A DNA stretch of 64,000 bases, taken from assembly GCA_039105265.1 (NCBI GenBank), contig JAPFFF010000014.1:3410001-3474000 (forward strand), in the 5' to 3' direction. A model generated the notes under the pieces. It ran no database searches and was not told where the DNA came from. It worked only from the letters and a program-made list of their open reading frames with translations. A program made the position numbers and the translations under genes. This document shows positions 38,279 to 47,874 of the stretch, in pieces (positions within the stretch are counted from its first letter, which is position 1; each line of letters starts with the position of its first letter). The stretch comes from Tritrichomonas musculus (Eukaryota; Parabasalia; Tritrichomonadida; Tritrichomonadidae).

Positions 38279-41200
38279 ATGAATAAATATTCGGATACAC
38301 ATACCGAAAATGGTTCTACTTCCGAAATGACACATCAACAAAAGTATCGTGGCCTAATTAGAAGGTCATATTTCAAAGATTTACGAGACTTTTTATTTCG
38401 ATATTTCGATTACATTTATACAATGGCTTCATCTTATCATTTTTTATCATATCTTTTTCGGATTATCGTCTTTTTTCAGAAATGCATTATTGCTTTTTTT
38501 CCATTTGACAAAGTATTATGGCCGAACAATTCTCTTTTAGGGAGAGTGTTCTCAATTTTCTCAGTTTTATCTTTCATTTTCCCAACATCAGTTAACTCTT
38601 TGACAAGTTTTATTTTTATTGTTATCATTTATGCTATTCTTTTAGTTTTTTATATTATATTTTTTACTAACTTATACGTTTTCTTGAAAATGTCAAAAGT
38701 CCACTCTTTTTTTGTTAGTGTTATTACGATTTTTCTTAATGTCCTTCAACCATATTGCATCAACATGGTTGCCTCACACATAGGAAGAGATCTTTATTTT
38801 ATTATTAACAATGATTATTTATCTTTTCATATCTTTACATTTATTTTTGGATTTATCATTTTACTACTTCTTATATCATTCCAAACATTTTTTGTATCTC
38901 CATCATTAACATTTCGTCCACAAGTAACTCATATTATGTATTCCAGGTTTTCATTACTTTATCATCTAAGTTATGTTTTAATTTTCTTTTTGGCTACTCT
39001 AGGAGGCATGACCAAAGGTTATGTTGGAACAATTTTATCATATATTACAATTTTTCCCGGAGTTTGCATAATTTATATTTCATTCAGACAACATTTATGG
39101 GCAGATATGCGCTCTATGTACATGTCAGAAGCTTTTTCAATTGTTTTCTGCATATCTTCAATTTTATTACCAACATTGAGCCATTTTAATATTTTAGGAA
39201 ATGAGATTATAATTCTTGTTTTTATTTCTTTGGTTTCAATTTTTATTTTTATATTCGAAAAATTATCAGAGAAACATAAGCATAATAGTTTAGAATTATT
39301 AAACAAAGTTGCTGAAGACGAAAGCTTGGTTGATACATTATCATACGAAAAAATTGTTGCTTTGTTACGTTACGGATTTGATAATGGACACCCATTATGC
39401 CACACATGGAAACTTTTTGAGTTAGCTCTTGATAAATACAACAATGATTATGGTATTGTTTTGATGTATGCAAGATATGCTGCAATTTACTCAGAAGAGA
39501 CAACCGCATTACACATTGTTACACGGTTGTTAAAGAGAATGAAGCATGGGTCAATCGAACTAAAACACGTTCTTTTCCAAGTTAAATCATTATTACAGCA
39601 TCGTGAACGAGGCCTTTCAAAATCCCTAAAAAAGACATTAATGAAGATCCAAGATAAAACAGAAAAATGCCGAGGTTTAATGCGCTATACTTGGGAGTGC
39701 GTTATTCGTGGTAATGTTGTTGAACTCGAAAATCTATCAACTCAGTTAAAAAAAAATGAAGAAGAAATCCTTCGTGAATATAACCAATTATGCCTAGTAT
39801 ACCCAAACAATCCATATGCTACATCAGCTTTTTCAGCATATTTACTCGATATCATGTGCAACGAGAAAGAAGCCAACGAAAAACAAAAAATATATCGTCT
39901 TCTCAGAAGTGGAGCTTGGACAAGAACAGAACGAAGCTATTATTTTGCAATTAGGCACATTTCAACGCTTTTAACAGAAGAGCAACACGCAGCAATGACT
40001 CAACCAGAAAAATCTAATGTAAATGAGAATCATTCATATGCGTCATCAGTTGCAGCAATTGGAATGATAGGCGATTTAAATGAAGGACAAGACGAAATTA
40101 AAACTCAAAAGAGATATATAGAATCGATGGTCAATTCAGTTAAATTACCAACAACGCGATATGGACCTGCTTTACTGATCTTTTCTATTGCATTACTATT
40201 ACCAACTATTATTATACCAGAAATGATAATTAATTATATTGACCTAAAGAACTTTGAAAAATCGTTAAATATTATAAAATACGCATCATTGATCAATTTA
40301 TATATGTCACATATTGCATTTCACACTTTCCAGTATGGAATGAGTTCTTTGAACTACACAAGTACATTACAAGATAAATGGGATTTAATTTTTCGTAAAG
40401 ACTCAGTCAAACATTTATTCAAAGACAAAGAACCTTCCTTCAATTTAGTCTCAGATAGACAAGAACTACTAGATTGTGTAGAATATCTTCGGATAATGTT
40501 AAATTACTTTAATAACGAAGTTCCTCATTTCGCAACAAATGATAATTTTGAAGAACCATTAAATTTTATTTTTAATAATAAAATATCATATCGAAATTAC
40601 AATGATACCAACACATATTCAATTATGTATGCTTCAATGGAATACGTTTTGACTTTTACTCAAGGTTTGGCTATCCAAGTTGCAACAAAATCAGATCCTC
40701 AATCAATTTTGAATTCAACCGGATTCTGGTCGATTATTAAAAACGCACCAGTTTTTTATGATCAACTAGATAAATTCGAAGATATTTTAATTGAATCGAT
40801 ACAAAAAATATTTAATTCAAATATCAACAAGATAGAAATAATTTCGCTTGGTTCATTAATTCCAGGATTTTTTATTGCTCTCGGACTAATCATATTCTTA
40901 ACAATTAGAATTGAGAAAGAAAAAAAACTTCTTTTTACCTCTTTCAAAGCGATTCCAAAATCAGCGGTTTCCGCAATAGTACAACAATTAAATGCCCAAT
41001 CAGGTAAAGAAGAACATGAATCAGAACAAGCTGCAACTCCAACAAGTGCTCAAGAAGAAAATGCTCTTCGTGTTCTATCCACAACTGTTGATCATGGATT
41101 TGGTTGGATTGGACGATCGTGGAAGATCATTGTCATTCTGTTCATATTTTCTTCATTAAGTATTGCATCAATTGTAATTATGAGCATCATTCCTAAAAAT

Positions 41201-43075
41201 GCAATTGAGGCGTTTATACAGTATACACCACTTTATCATGATATATCAACATTGCATAATCAATTCATACAAATCCTTCTTCTTTTGAATCGAATTGGGC
41301 TAGCTTGTAATAGTTCGTCGGAAGATTATCAATACAATTTTTTCCCATCAGAAGATTATCCAGATAATTATGAAGAGAGTTTGGATAAAGTTGAAACGTT
41401 ATTAACTTATATATCTGACTCAGCTCACATTCTTAGATTTGGATCAGATTCCTCATCGTCATCAGGGGTTAGTGTAGTTGGTGATTCGTTAATTGATTTG
41501 TTGAGTAATCGAAATCAATTAAATGTAACTGTTGCAGATGAAGATATTGTAATTTTAGAGATCTGTAGTTATGATACATCCCTTGAATTTGCAAATCGAA
41601 TGTTTACAACAATGACAATTAATCTTCATCAAAATTTTGGATATTATCCTTTGAATAATGATTACATTAATTTGATGATAATTTGGCTTCTTGATAGCTC
41701 TTATATGAAATACGTAGCTCCTTCATTTGATGCCCTTGATAATGAAATTTTAGCAACATCAAATTTACATCGTTCATCAGAATTTTTATTACCAATGATA
41801 CTATTTGTTATTGGAATGATTATTTGCGGGATCGCTCTTATACCAATTTATCAACATATAAGCGAAACAGCTCAATGGACGTTAAGATTACTTCTTTTCT
41901 GTGATCCAAACGTCGTTCTTCAATCGAAAGCAATTCTTAAGATTCTTTCAAATGACTTTTCAGGAAATGAAGCTGATGAAACCGAAGAAAAAGCAAGTTT
42001 TTATGAATCATTTGTATCTCATCTTTTTGACGGAGTCATTTTTATGAGCAATGATTTAATTATTCGAAGTGCAAACAATTCAGTTGCATCAATTATAGGC
42101 CAATCTCCACAAAGTATAATTGGATTGTCACTCAAAGATCTCTTTACCTCTCCACCAGGCCAAGAAGCCACACTTCGTTCATTTTATCAGGCAGTTGATG
42201 CAATCATGAGCTGCATGAGATCACCGTCAATTGAAACCGAGGTTGTTGTAATGAAAGGAAAAGAACCAGCAACTTTGTTTCTATCAATGATGGCTATTTC
42301 AGCCACTGGAGAAGTCCAAACAAAGCCTGTCAATTCTGAAGGATTGGCGATTTTGGTACTGACATTGAAAGATACGACATCGGCCTTTGTAGCTCGTTCT
42401 CTTCTTCAAGAAGAAAATGCGAAAAATGAAAATTTGCTCTCTTTAATTCTTCCTCCAATCATTGTTGAAAAGTTGCAGAGAGGCGAGCACAATATATCCT
42501 TCTCTGTTATGTCTGCTTCGATTGTTTTCATGGATATTATCTCTTTCACACCTTGGTGTAACTCTAACAAGGCTTCTTACGTCATGTCGACTTTAAATCA
42601 ACTTTTTTTACTTTTTGATAACTCATTGAAAAAGCTCGATAAAATGACAAAAATAAAATGCGTCGGAGACTGTTATATGTGCGCTGGTGGCATTTTTGAT
42701 GAAGTTAATCAACCAGCCGAACATGCTAGACAGGCAATTACTTTCGGCTTGGAATCAATTAAGAATGTTAAACATTTGAATGAAGAATTGCATGAAACAT
42801 TCAGAATTCGTGTTGGTTGTAACACTGGAGGACCATTAGTCGCAGGAGTTCTCGGAATCGAGAAACCAATATTTGATATTCTTGGACCAGATATTAATTT
42901 GGGAATAAGACTCGAACAAAGTGCAACACCAATGCAAGTTTGTATTCCTCAACATGTTTATGAACTTGTTTACGGTGATTATTTCGTGATTAAGGAAAAA
43001 GGTGATCTTGAAGTTAAGGGAAAAACTTATCATACTTATAACGTGTCTGGTTACGCACATCATCATAATCATTAA
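38279..43075 (+). CDS. Membrane adenylyl cyclase with PAS domain
   Basis: 1598 residues. About 45-320 holds some nine hydrophobic segments. A soluble helical, TPR-like part follows (about 330-560). Membrane segments near 625, 856, 950 and 1169 enclose two large loops, probably sensory. A PAS-like domain lies at about 1245-1350 (MSNDLIIRSANNSVASIIG). The class III cyclase domain lies at about 1405-1590. Metal-binding Asp is present in VFMDIISFT and KCVGDCYM. The base-selecting residues are Lys (KIKCVGD) and Asp (FDILGPD), pointing to ATP. Transition-state Asn and Arg stand in INLGIRLE. A single cyclase domain means it must work as a homodimer. This multi-membrane plan is known from trichomonad cyclases; the stimulus is unknown. 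Confidence 0.9.
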   Translation: MNKYSDTHTENGSTSEMTHQQKYRGLIRRSYFKDLRDFLFRYFDYIYTMASSYHFLSYLFRIIVFFQKCIIAFFPFDKVLWPNNSLLGRVFSIFSVLSFIFPTSVNSLTSFIFIVIIYAILLVFYIIFFTNLYVFLKMSKVHSFFVSVITIFLNVLQPYCINMVASHIGRDLYFIINNDYLSFHIFTFIFGFIILLLLISFQTFFVSPSLTFRPQVTHIMYSRFSLLYHLSYVLIFFLATLGGMTKGYVGTILSYITIFPGVCIIYISFRQHLWADMRSMYMSEAFSIVFCISSILLPTLSHFNILGNEIIILVFISLVSIFIFIFEKLSEKHKHNSLELLNKVAEDESLVDTLSYEKIVALLRYGFDNGHPLCHTWKLFELALDKYNNDYGIVLMYARYAAIYSEETTALHIVTRLLKRMKHGSIELKHVLFQVKSLLQHRERGLSKSLKKTLMKIQDKTEKCRGLMRYTWECVIRGNVVELENLSTQLKKNEEEILREYNQLCLVYPNNPYATSAFSAYLLDIMCNEKEANEKQKIYRLLRSGAWTRTERSYYFAIRHISTLLTEEQHAAMTQPEKSNVNENHSYASSVAAIGMIGDLNEGQDEIKTQKRYIESMVNSVKLPTTRYGPALLIFSIALLLPTIIIPEMIINYIDLKNFEKSLNIIKYASLINLYMSHIAFHTFQYGMSSLNYTSTLQDKWDLIFRKDSVKHLFKDKEPSFNLVSDRQELLDCVEYLRIMLNYFNNEVPHFATNDNFEEPLNFIFNNKISYRNYNDTNTYSIMYASMEYVLTFTQGLAIQVATKSDPQSILNSTGFWSIIKNAPVFYDQLDKFEDILIESIQKIFNSNINKIEIISLGSLIPGFFIALGLIIFLTIRIEKEKKLLFTSFKAIPKSAVSAIVQQLNAQSGKEEHESEQAATPTSAQEENALRVLSTTVDHGFGWIGRSWKIIVILFIFSSLSIASIVIMSIIPKNAIEAFIQYTPLYHDISTLHNQFIQILLLLNRIGLACNSSSEDYQYNFFPSEDYPDNYEESLDKVETLLTYISDSAHILRFGSDSSSSSGVSVVGDSLIDLLSNRNQLNVTVADEDIVILEICSYDTSLEFANRMFTTMTINLHQNFGYYPLNNDYINLMIIWLLDSSYMKYVAPSFDALDNEILATSNLHRSSEFLLPMILFVIGMIICGIALIPIYQHISETAQWTLRLLLFCDPNVVLQSKAILKILSNDFSGNEADETEEKASFYESFVSHLFDGVIFMSNDLIIRSANNSVASIIGQSPQSIIGLSLKDLFTSPPGQEATLRSFYQAVDAIMSCMRSPSIETEVVVMKGKEPATLFLSMMAISATGEVQTKPVNSEGLAILVLTLKDTTSAFVARSLLQEENAKNENLLSLILPPIIVEKLQRGEHNISFSVMSASIVFMDIISFTPWCNSNKASYVMSTLNQLFLLFDNSLKKLDKMTKIKCVGDCYMCAGGIFDEVNQPAEHARQAITFGLESIKNVKHLNEELHETFRIRVGCNTGGPLVAGVLGIEKPIFDILGPDINLGIRLEQSATPMQVCIPQHVYELVYGDYFVIKEKGDLEVKGKTYHTYNVSGYAHHHNH

Positions 43076-43222
43076 GCACTTTATTTCTTTTTATGTTTGT
43101 TGTTTTTTATGTAAAAATTTTAAGTTAGAATATTGTTCTTTATATTAGTCTATGAATGATTTTATGTTTAAATATGAAGTTTGTTGAATAATATTAAAAT
43201 AATTGAAAAATTTGTTTTTTTA

Positions 43223-45160
43223 TTAGTTTTTGTTTTCAGATGATATAGATGCATCTGAATCATTGTCTATGCTGATCATGTTATTATTGTTGTTATTTGA
43301 ACTTAAATTTTCATTATTCAAATTATTATCTCCAGAAATTACAAGTTGTTTAGAAACTAAATTATAATAAATTCCTTTACTATCAATAAGTGCTTGATGA
43401 GTTCCACTTTCTATGATTTTACCTGAAGCAAAAACAAAAATAATATCAGCATTCTTAATTGTGCTTAATCTATGGGCGACAACTAATGAAGTTCTATTTT
43501 TCATTACTTTATTTAATGCTGCTTGAACTTTTTTTTCATTTGAAGTATCTAAAGCTGAAGTTGCTTCATCAGCTATTAATATGACTGGATCATGAATAAT
43601 TGCCCGTGCTATTGCAATTCTTTGCTTCTGCCCACCACTCAATAAAGAGCCTTTTTCGCCAACTATAGTATTATAACCATTATCAAATTTTTCAATAAAT
43701 TTTCTGGCATTTGAAATTTCAGCAGCCTGTAATATCTGATCAAATTGACAATTTTGATTTCCATATAAAATATTATCTCTTATTGTTGTATTAAATAATA
43801 TGGGCTCCTGCGAAACAATTCCTATTTTTTGATGTATCCACCTTGGATCAAGAGTTTGGATATTTTTTCCGTCTAAAAGGATCTCACCTTCTGTGACATC
43901 ATAAAATCTTTCAATTAATTGAATGCAAGTAGATTTACCACTTCCTGAATGACCAACAAAAGCGCTAATTTGGCCAGGTTTTATATTAAATGATACATTT
44001 TGAAGGGCATATGCAGTTCTTGCTGGGTATTTAAATGACACATTTTTAAATTCTATTTCTCCTTTAAAATCTTCAATAATATCTCCTCCTTCAAATTGTA
44101 TTTCTGGCTGATATTCAATTATACGAATGATTCTAGCACTTGATTCAATGGCCTTACCTTCATTATCTCCAGTTGAAGATAATGATATAATTGCCATTGA
44201 TCCATTCATACAAAAACCAAATATTGACAATAAATCGCCAATGTCAATGCCATCTTTATGACCATTTACCAATGTGGCAGCAAAGTATAAATTTCCGATA
44301 ATTGTTCCCCAAATCACAGCCATACAAAAAATCATAAAAATTGCTATTAATATAGACGCTTTTCTTTGATTTTTTTGGCTTAAAAAATTCATTTGGTGAA
44401 ACCTCTGGCATTCAATATCTTCACGATTAAAAGAACGAATTGTTCTAAAGGATGTTAATGCTTCTTGTGCAATTGTCATTTCTCTTCCCAAAAAGAAAAA
44501 TTTCATTCCCATTGCTTTTCCTATAAATGGCATAAACAATAACATAACGATGCCAATTAAGGCAAATGAAGCCACAAAAATGAGGCCAATTTTCCACGAA
44601 TAAACAAAAATTCCTATTATTCCACCGATAAACGTTGAAATATTAGCAATTTGAATTCCTTTCACAGGACCAAAAGATTCCTGCACCAGCTGCGTATCTT
44701 CTGATAGCAAATTTAACAAGCCACCAATTGGGTTCATATCAAAAAAGAACACGTCGCTTTGCATCAATTTATTAAATAATTCTTTTCTAATTTTGATGGC
44801 TAATTCAGATCCACATTGCATCCAGCAATAAGATTCAATGTATTTACAAATCCCAATAAATGCGGATAGGCCAATCATTACCATTGAATAGATGAAGATT
44901 TTATGCATAGCATCAAGTGAAGGATCTGCCATTCCTTTTATTAAATCAGTGATCAAATGGCCACTTATGATGAACATTGCTATCGTAGGAAGACCCAGAA
45001 TGATCGATGGCAAAATTGCAAGTTGCGCTTTTCTTGATTTAAATAGCATTTTGTAAATCCTTCCTTTAGCAATCTTCCTTTCATCTTCAGAGAGCATCAT
45101 TGGATTGGCTGGCGGCTCTGGCGGTGGCAGAAGTTGCTCATCTTTATCAGACTTCGACAT
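43223..45160 (-). CDS. ABCB-type half ABC transporter (exporter)
   Basis: 645 residues. Six membrane segments lie between about 45 and 330. They start IYKMLFKSRKAQLAILPSI and include the intracellular loop SEDTQLVQESFGPVKG, which couples to the ATPase. The nucleotide-binding domain (about 368-600) has Walker A GHSGSGKST (403-411), Q-loop SQEPILF, signature LLSGGQKQRIAIARA (506-520), Walker B ILIADEATSALD and switch His563 in VAHRLST, all intact. The tail is Asn/Ser-rich. TAP, mitochondrial and multidrug half transporters share this form; here it is likely a homodimeric exporter of the plasma or an internal membrane. The substrate is unknown. It converges on the adenylyl cyclase gene with a gap of about 150 bp. 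Confidence 0.92.
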   Translation of the reverse strand: MSKSDKDEQLLPPPEPPANPMMLSEDERKIAKGRIYKMLFKSRKAQLAILPSIILGLPTIAMFIISGHLITDLIKGMADPSLDAMHKIFIYSMVMIGLSAFIGICKYIESYCWMQCGSELAIKIRKELFNKLMQSDVFFFDMNPIGGLLNLLSEDTQLVQESFGPVKGIQIANISTFIGGIIGIFVYSWKIGLIFVASFALIGIVMLLFMPFIGKAMGMKFFFLGREMTIAQEALTSFRTIRSFNREDIECQRFHQMNFLSQKNQRKASILIAIFMIFCMAVIWGTIIGNLYFAATLVNGHKDGIDIGDLLSIFGFCMNGSMAIISLSSTGDNEGKAIESSARIIRIIEYQPEIQFEGGDIIEDFKGEIEFKNVSFKYPARTAYALQNVSFNIKPGQISAFVGHSGSGKSTCIQLIERFYDVTEGEILLDGKNIQTLDPRWIHQKIGIVSQEPILFNTTIRDNILYGNQNCQFDQILQAAEISNARKFIEKFDNGYNTIVGEKGSLLSGGQKQRIAIARAIIHDPVILIADEATSALDTSNEKKVQAALNKVMKNRTSLVVAHRLSTIKNADIIFVFASGKIIESGTHQALIDSKGIYYNLVSKQLVISGDNNLNNENLSSNNNNNNMISIDNDSDASISSENKN

Positions 45161-45168
45161 TTCTAAAA

Positions 45169-45173
45169 AGTGA
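45169..45173 (-). promoter_or_regulatory. Initiator (Inr) TCACT of the ABCB-type gene
   Basis: Read on the minus strand, TCACT puts the expected +1 A 11 bases before the ATG at 45160. Confidence 0.45.
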
Positions 45174-46232
45174 AATGATGCATTATTGAATTAAATGATG
45201 TGATTGTTTGAGATTGAATTCAAATTTCATCTAATAAAATGAAAAGGGAACAAATAACAACAAAAATGAAATGATATCCAGAGTTGCTATGAGCAGCACA
45301 TTTCATTTAATCTAAATTTTAAATATAAATATAAAATATAAATTCTTTTTTTTTTAATTATATTTGTGATGTGATGAGAAAAGACAAAAAATTCAATAAA
45401 AATTCATTTGAAACCTCATGTTTTCTATTTTAATTCAATTTAAATAGAAATTCATATAATACGTTCATCACAAACATTTGAATTAGGCTCATATCAAACG
45501 TTTTTGTAATGGAAAATGTCAATTTAAATGATTGATCTTGAGTATAAGTGATATTTCAATTTGATTACTGACCATCAGAGCAATTTTCATTCATTCATAA
45601 ATAACCAATAAAAGTTTTTTTTTTTTTTTTTTTTTTTATTATTTTTCTCGTCTTTTTTCACATTCTTTTTTAAACTAATTTTGATTTTCATTATAAACAA
45701 TTAAAAATTAAATTTATTTTTGTTTAATATACTATAAAAAATATAAATATTGATAAATACATATAAAATATAACTTGAAATAAGTAAGATATTTATAAAT
45801 TATTTTATTACAGTTTATTCTTTAGTATTGAAAATTTAAATGGATTCGTTGTTATTACTTTCAAAATTAATATTCATTTTTTGAGTAATGATTGAATTAA
45901 TTCACAAAACATTCAATATATTTCAAATATACCGAAAAAAAAAAAAACACCAATATAACAATTTTCTCAGATAAATAAGAATTCAAACATAGATATTTCT
46001 ATCATTAACTCTTCTATTTTAAAGTTTTATTCAATGGAAAAAGATTTTTAAAAAACATTATATAAAATTACTCATCAATAAATAACATTCAGGAGATTGT
46101 AACGTGCTATTTTGAAAAGCTCAGATCATATTATTTTTGTAAAAGTTGCATCTTCAAATATTCAAATATTTTGAATTCTTATTTTTCTTTCACTATTCGA
46201 CCATTTTACTTTTTATTTATTTCTGAGAGAAA
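45174..46232. other. Divergent AT-rich intergenic region
   Basis: It lies between the divergent ABCB-type and Sel1 genes. It contains a poly-T run near 45616-45638, and I see no gene or RNA. Confidence 0.5.
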
Positions 46233-47513
46233 ATGAATGATTATCCTGATGATATTGATCAACTTAAAGCTCTAATCGATTCTGGTGATAAACGTGCTTA
46301 TCTCCATCTTGCATTTGTTTATGAAAGCCAAAATGATATCGGAAACGCAAACCTTTATTACCAAAAAGGAGCTGAGGCTGGTGATAAGGATGCACAATTC
46401 TTTTATGCATATCGTCTAGAAAATGGAATCAATACTGATATTGACGTTGAAATTGCTAACAAATATTACAAGTTATCAGCTGATCAAGGAAATTGTGATG
46501 CTGCTTTGAGATATTCAATGAATCTTTCTGAAGGACATGGTATTGAAAATAATGATGCTGAAGCTGAAAGATATCTTAGGATAGCAAAAGGACTTCAAAA
46601 ACAAGCTAAAGAAAAACTCAAAGATGAAATTGAAAGCCAATCAATTAGTTCAAATTTAGATCCTACTGATATTAATTCATTGAAACAAAAAGCATTTGAA
46701 GAAAACGATAACGAAGCAATGCTCCTTTGCGGTTTTTATTACGATGATCCAAAAGATACTGTCAACCATGATCCAAAAAAGGCTCAAGAATTCTTCAAAA
46801 TGAGCGCTGATGCAGGAAATGCAAAAGCACAATTTATGTACGGCATCATTTTAACCTATGGCGTTGACCGAGTTAAAGAAGATCAAGAAGCTGGTCTCGA
46901 ATATATAAAAAAAGCTGCTCAAAATGGAAATGTTGATGCACATCAATATCTTGAACAACTCGAAAAATCTAATGAAGAAGAAAAGAATAAAAACGGTGGC
47001 AAAAAAGAAAATCATCATTTAAACGGCTTTGAAGGTCTTCCAGAAGATGATATTAACGAATTGGAACGAATCGTAAAAGAAGAAGAAAACTCATTTGCAA
47101 TGCTACGCCTTGGTTTAATATATGATTCTTTAGAAAGATTTGAAGAAGCGAATCAAATGCTTAAATTAAGTAGTGATAAAGGAAATCCGAATGCTCAATT
47201 TATATATGGACTCAGAAAAGAATTTGGAATCAACACAGATATTGATTTAGCTGAAGCTAATAATCATTACCGAAAAAGTGCAGTACAAGGCAATGAAGAT
47301 GCTTCATACAGATTAGGATTGAACCTCTTACATGGAAATGGAATAGATAAAAACGAAAAAGAAGCAAATATGTTCCTTAAAATGAGTGCAGAACTTGGCC
47401 AAAGGGATGCAATGATGCAACTTGCAGCGAACTTGAAGGATGGAGTTGGAATTGAGTCAGATCCAGATCTAGCTGATCAATATATGAGAAGAGCTATGGG
47501 ATTAAAAGTGTAA
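46233..47513 (+). CDS. Sel1-repeat (TPR-like) protein
   Basis: 426 residues built of Sel1-like repeats. Clear units are AYLHLAFVYESQNDIGNANLYYQKGAEAGDKDAQ, EIANKYYKLSADQGNCDAAL, AQEFFKMSADAGNAKAQ, LEYIKKAAQNGNVDAH, NQMLKLSSDKGNPNAQ, NNHYRKSAVQGNEDAS and ANMFLKMSAELGQRDAM. The second half mirrors the first after a charged linker at about 245-262 (KSNEEEKNKNGGKKENHH): both halves start with a stretch like NELERIVKEEENSFAMLRLG and contain YGLRKEFGINTDIDLAEANN or YAYRLENGINTDIDVEIANK. An internal duplication is therefore likely. It acts as an adaptor by analogy; there is no signal peptide. The family is abundant in trichomonads. Confidence 0.88.
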   Translation: MNDYPDDIDQLKALIDSGDKRAYLHLAFVYESQNDIGNANLYYQKGAEAGDKDAQFFYAYRLENGINTDIDVEIANKYYKLSADQGNCDAALRYSMNLSEGHGIENNDAEAERYLRIAKGLQKQAKEKLKDEIESQSISSNLDPTDINSLKQKAFEENDNEAMLLCGFYYDDPKDTVNHDPKKAQEFFKMSADAGNAKAQFMYGIILTYGVDRVKEDQEAGLEYIKKAAQNGNVDAHQYLEQLEKSNEEEKNKNGGKKENHHLNGFEGLPEDDINELERIVKEEENSFAMLRLGLIYDSLERFEEANQMLKLSSDKGNPNAQFIYGLRKEFGINTDIDLAEANNHYRKSAVQGNEDASYRLGLNLLHGNGIDKNEKEANMFLKMSAELGQRDAMMQLAANLKDGVGIESDPDLADQYMRRAMGLKV

Positions 47514-47874
47514 AAAATAAATAATAAAGGATAATATTTATTCTTATATTGTTTAAATTCTATCTAATTTAATTAAAAACATATATTTTCTTTAATCCAT
47601 TTCGACTTTTTACAGAAAAGAAAGATGTACAGCTTTACAAATGGTGGCTAATAGATTTTTAAATTCCCAACTTTAGAATCCCTCTTTTAAAATTAATATT
47701 TTTATCATACATTAAATAAAACATTCAATTAAATAATAAAAAAAATGAATTAATTAATTAATAAACTAGAAATCAGAGAAATAATTTGGGAACCGTTTAG
47801 ATTTTTTTCTTTAAAAAACGATTATTTTAATTCAATTTTGTCATAAAAAGTTCTGTTGGATATATGAATTTCTG
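47514..47874. other. AT-rich spacer
   Basis: Upstream of the CHD-like gene, TCATA near 47841 could serve as initiator, about 33 bases before the ATG. Nothing else is seen. Confidence 0.4.
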
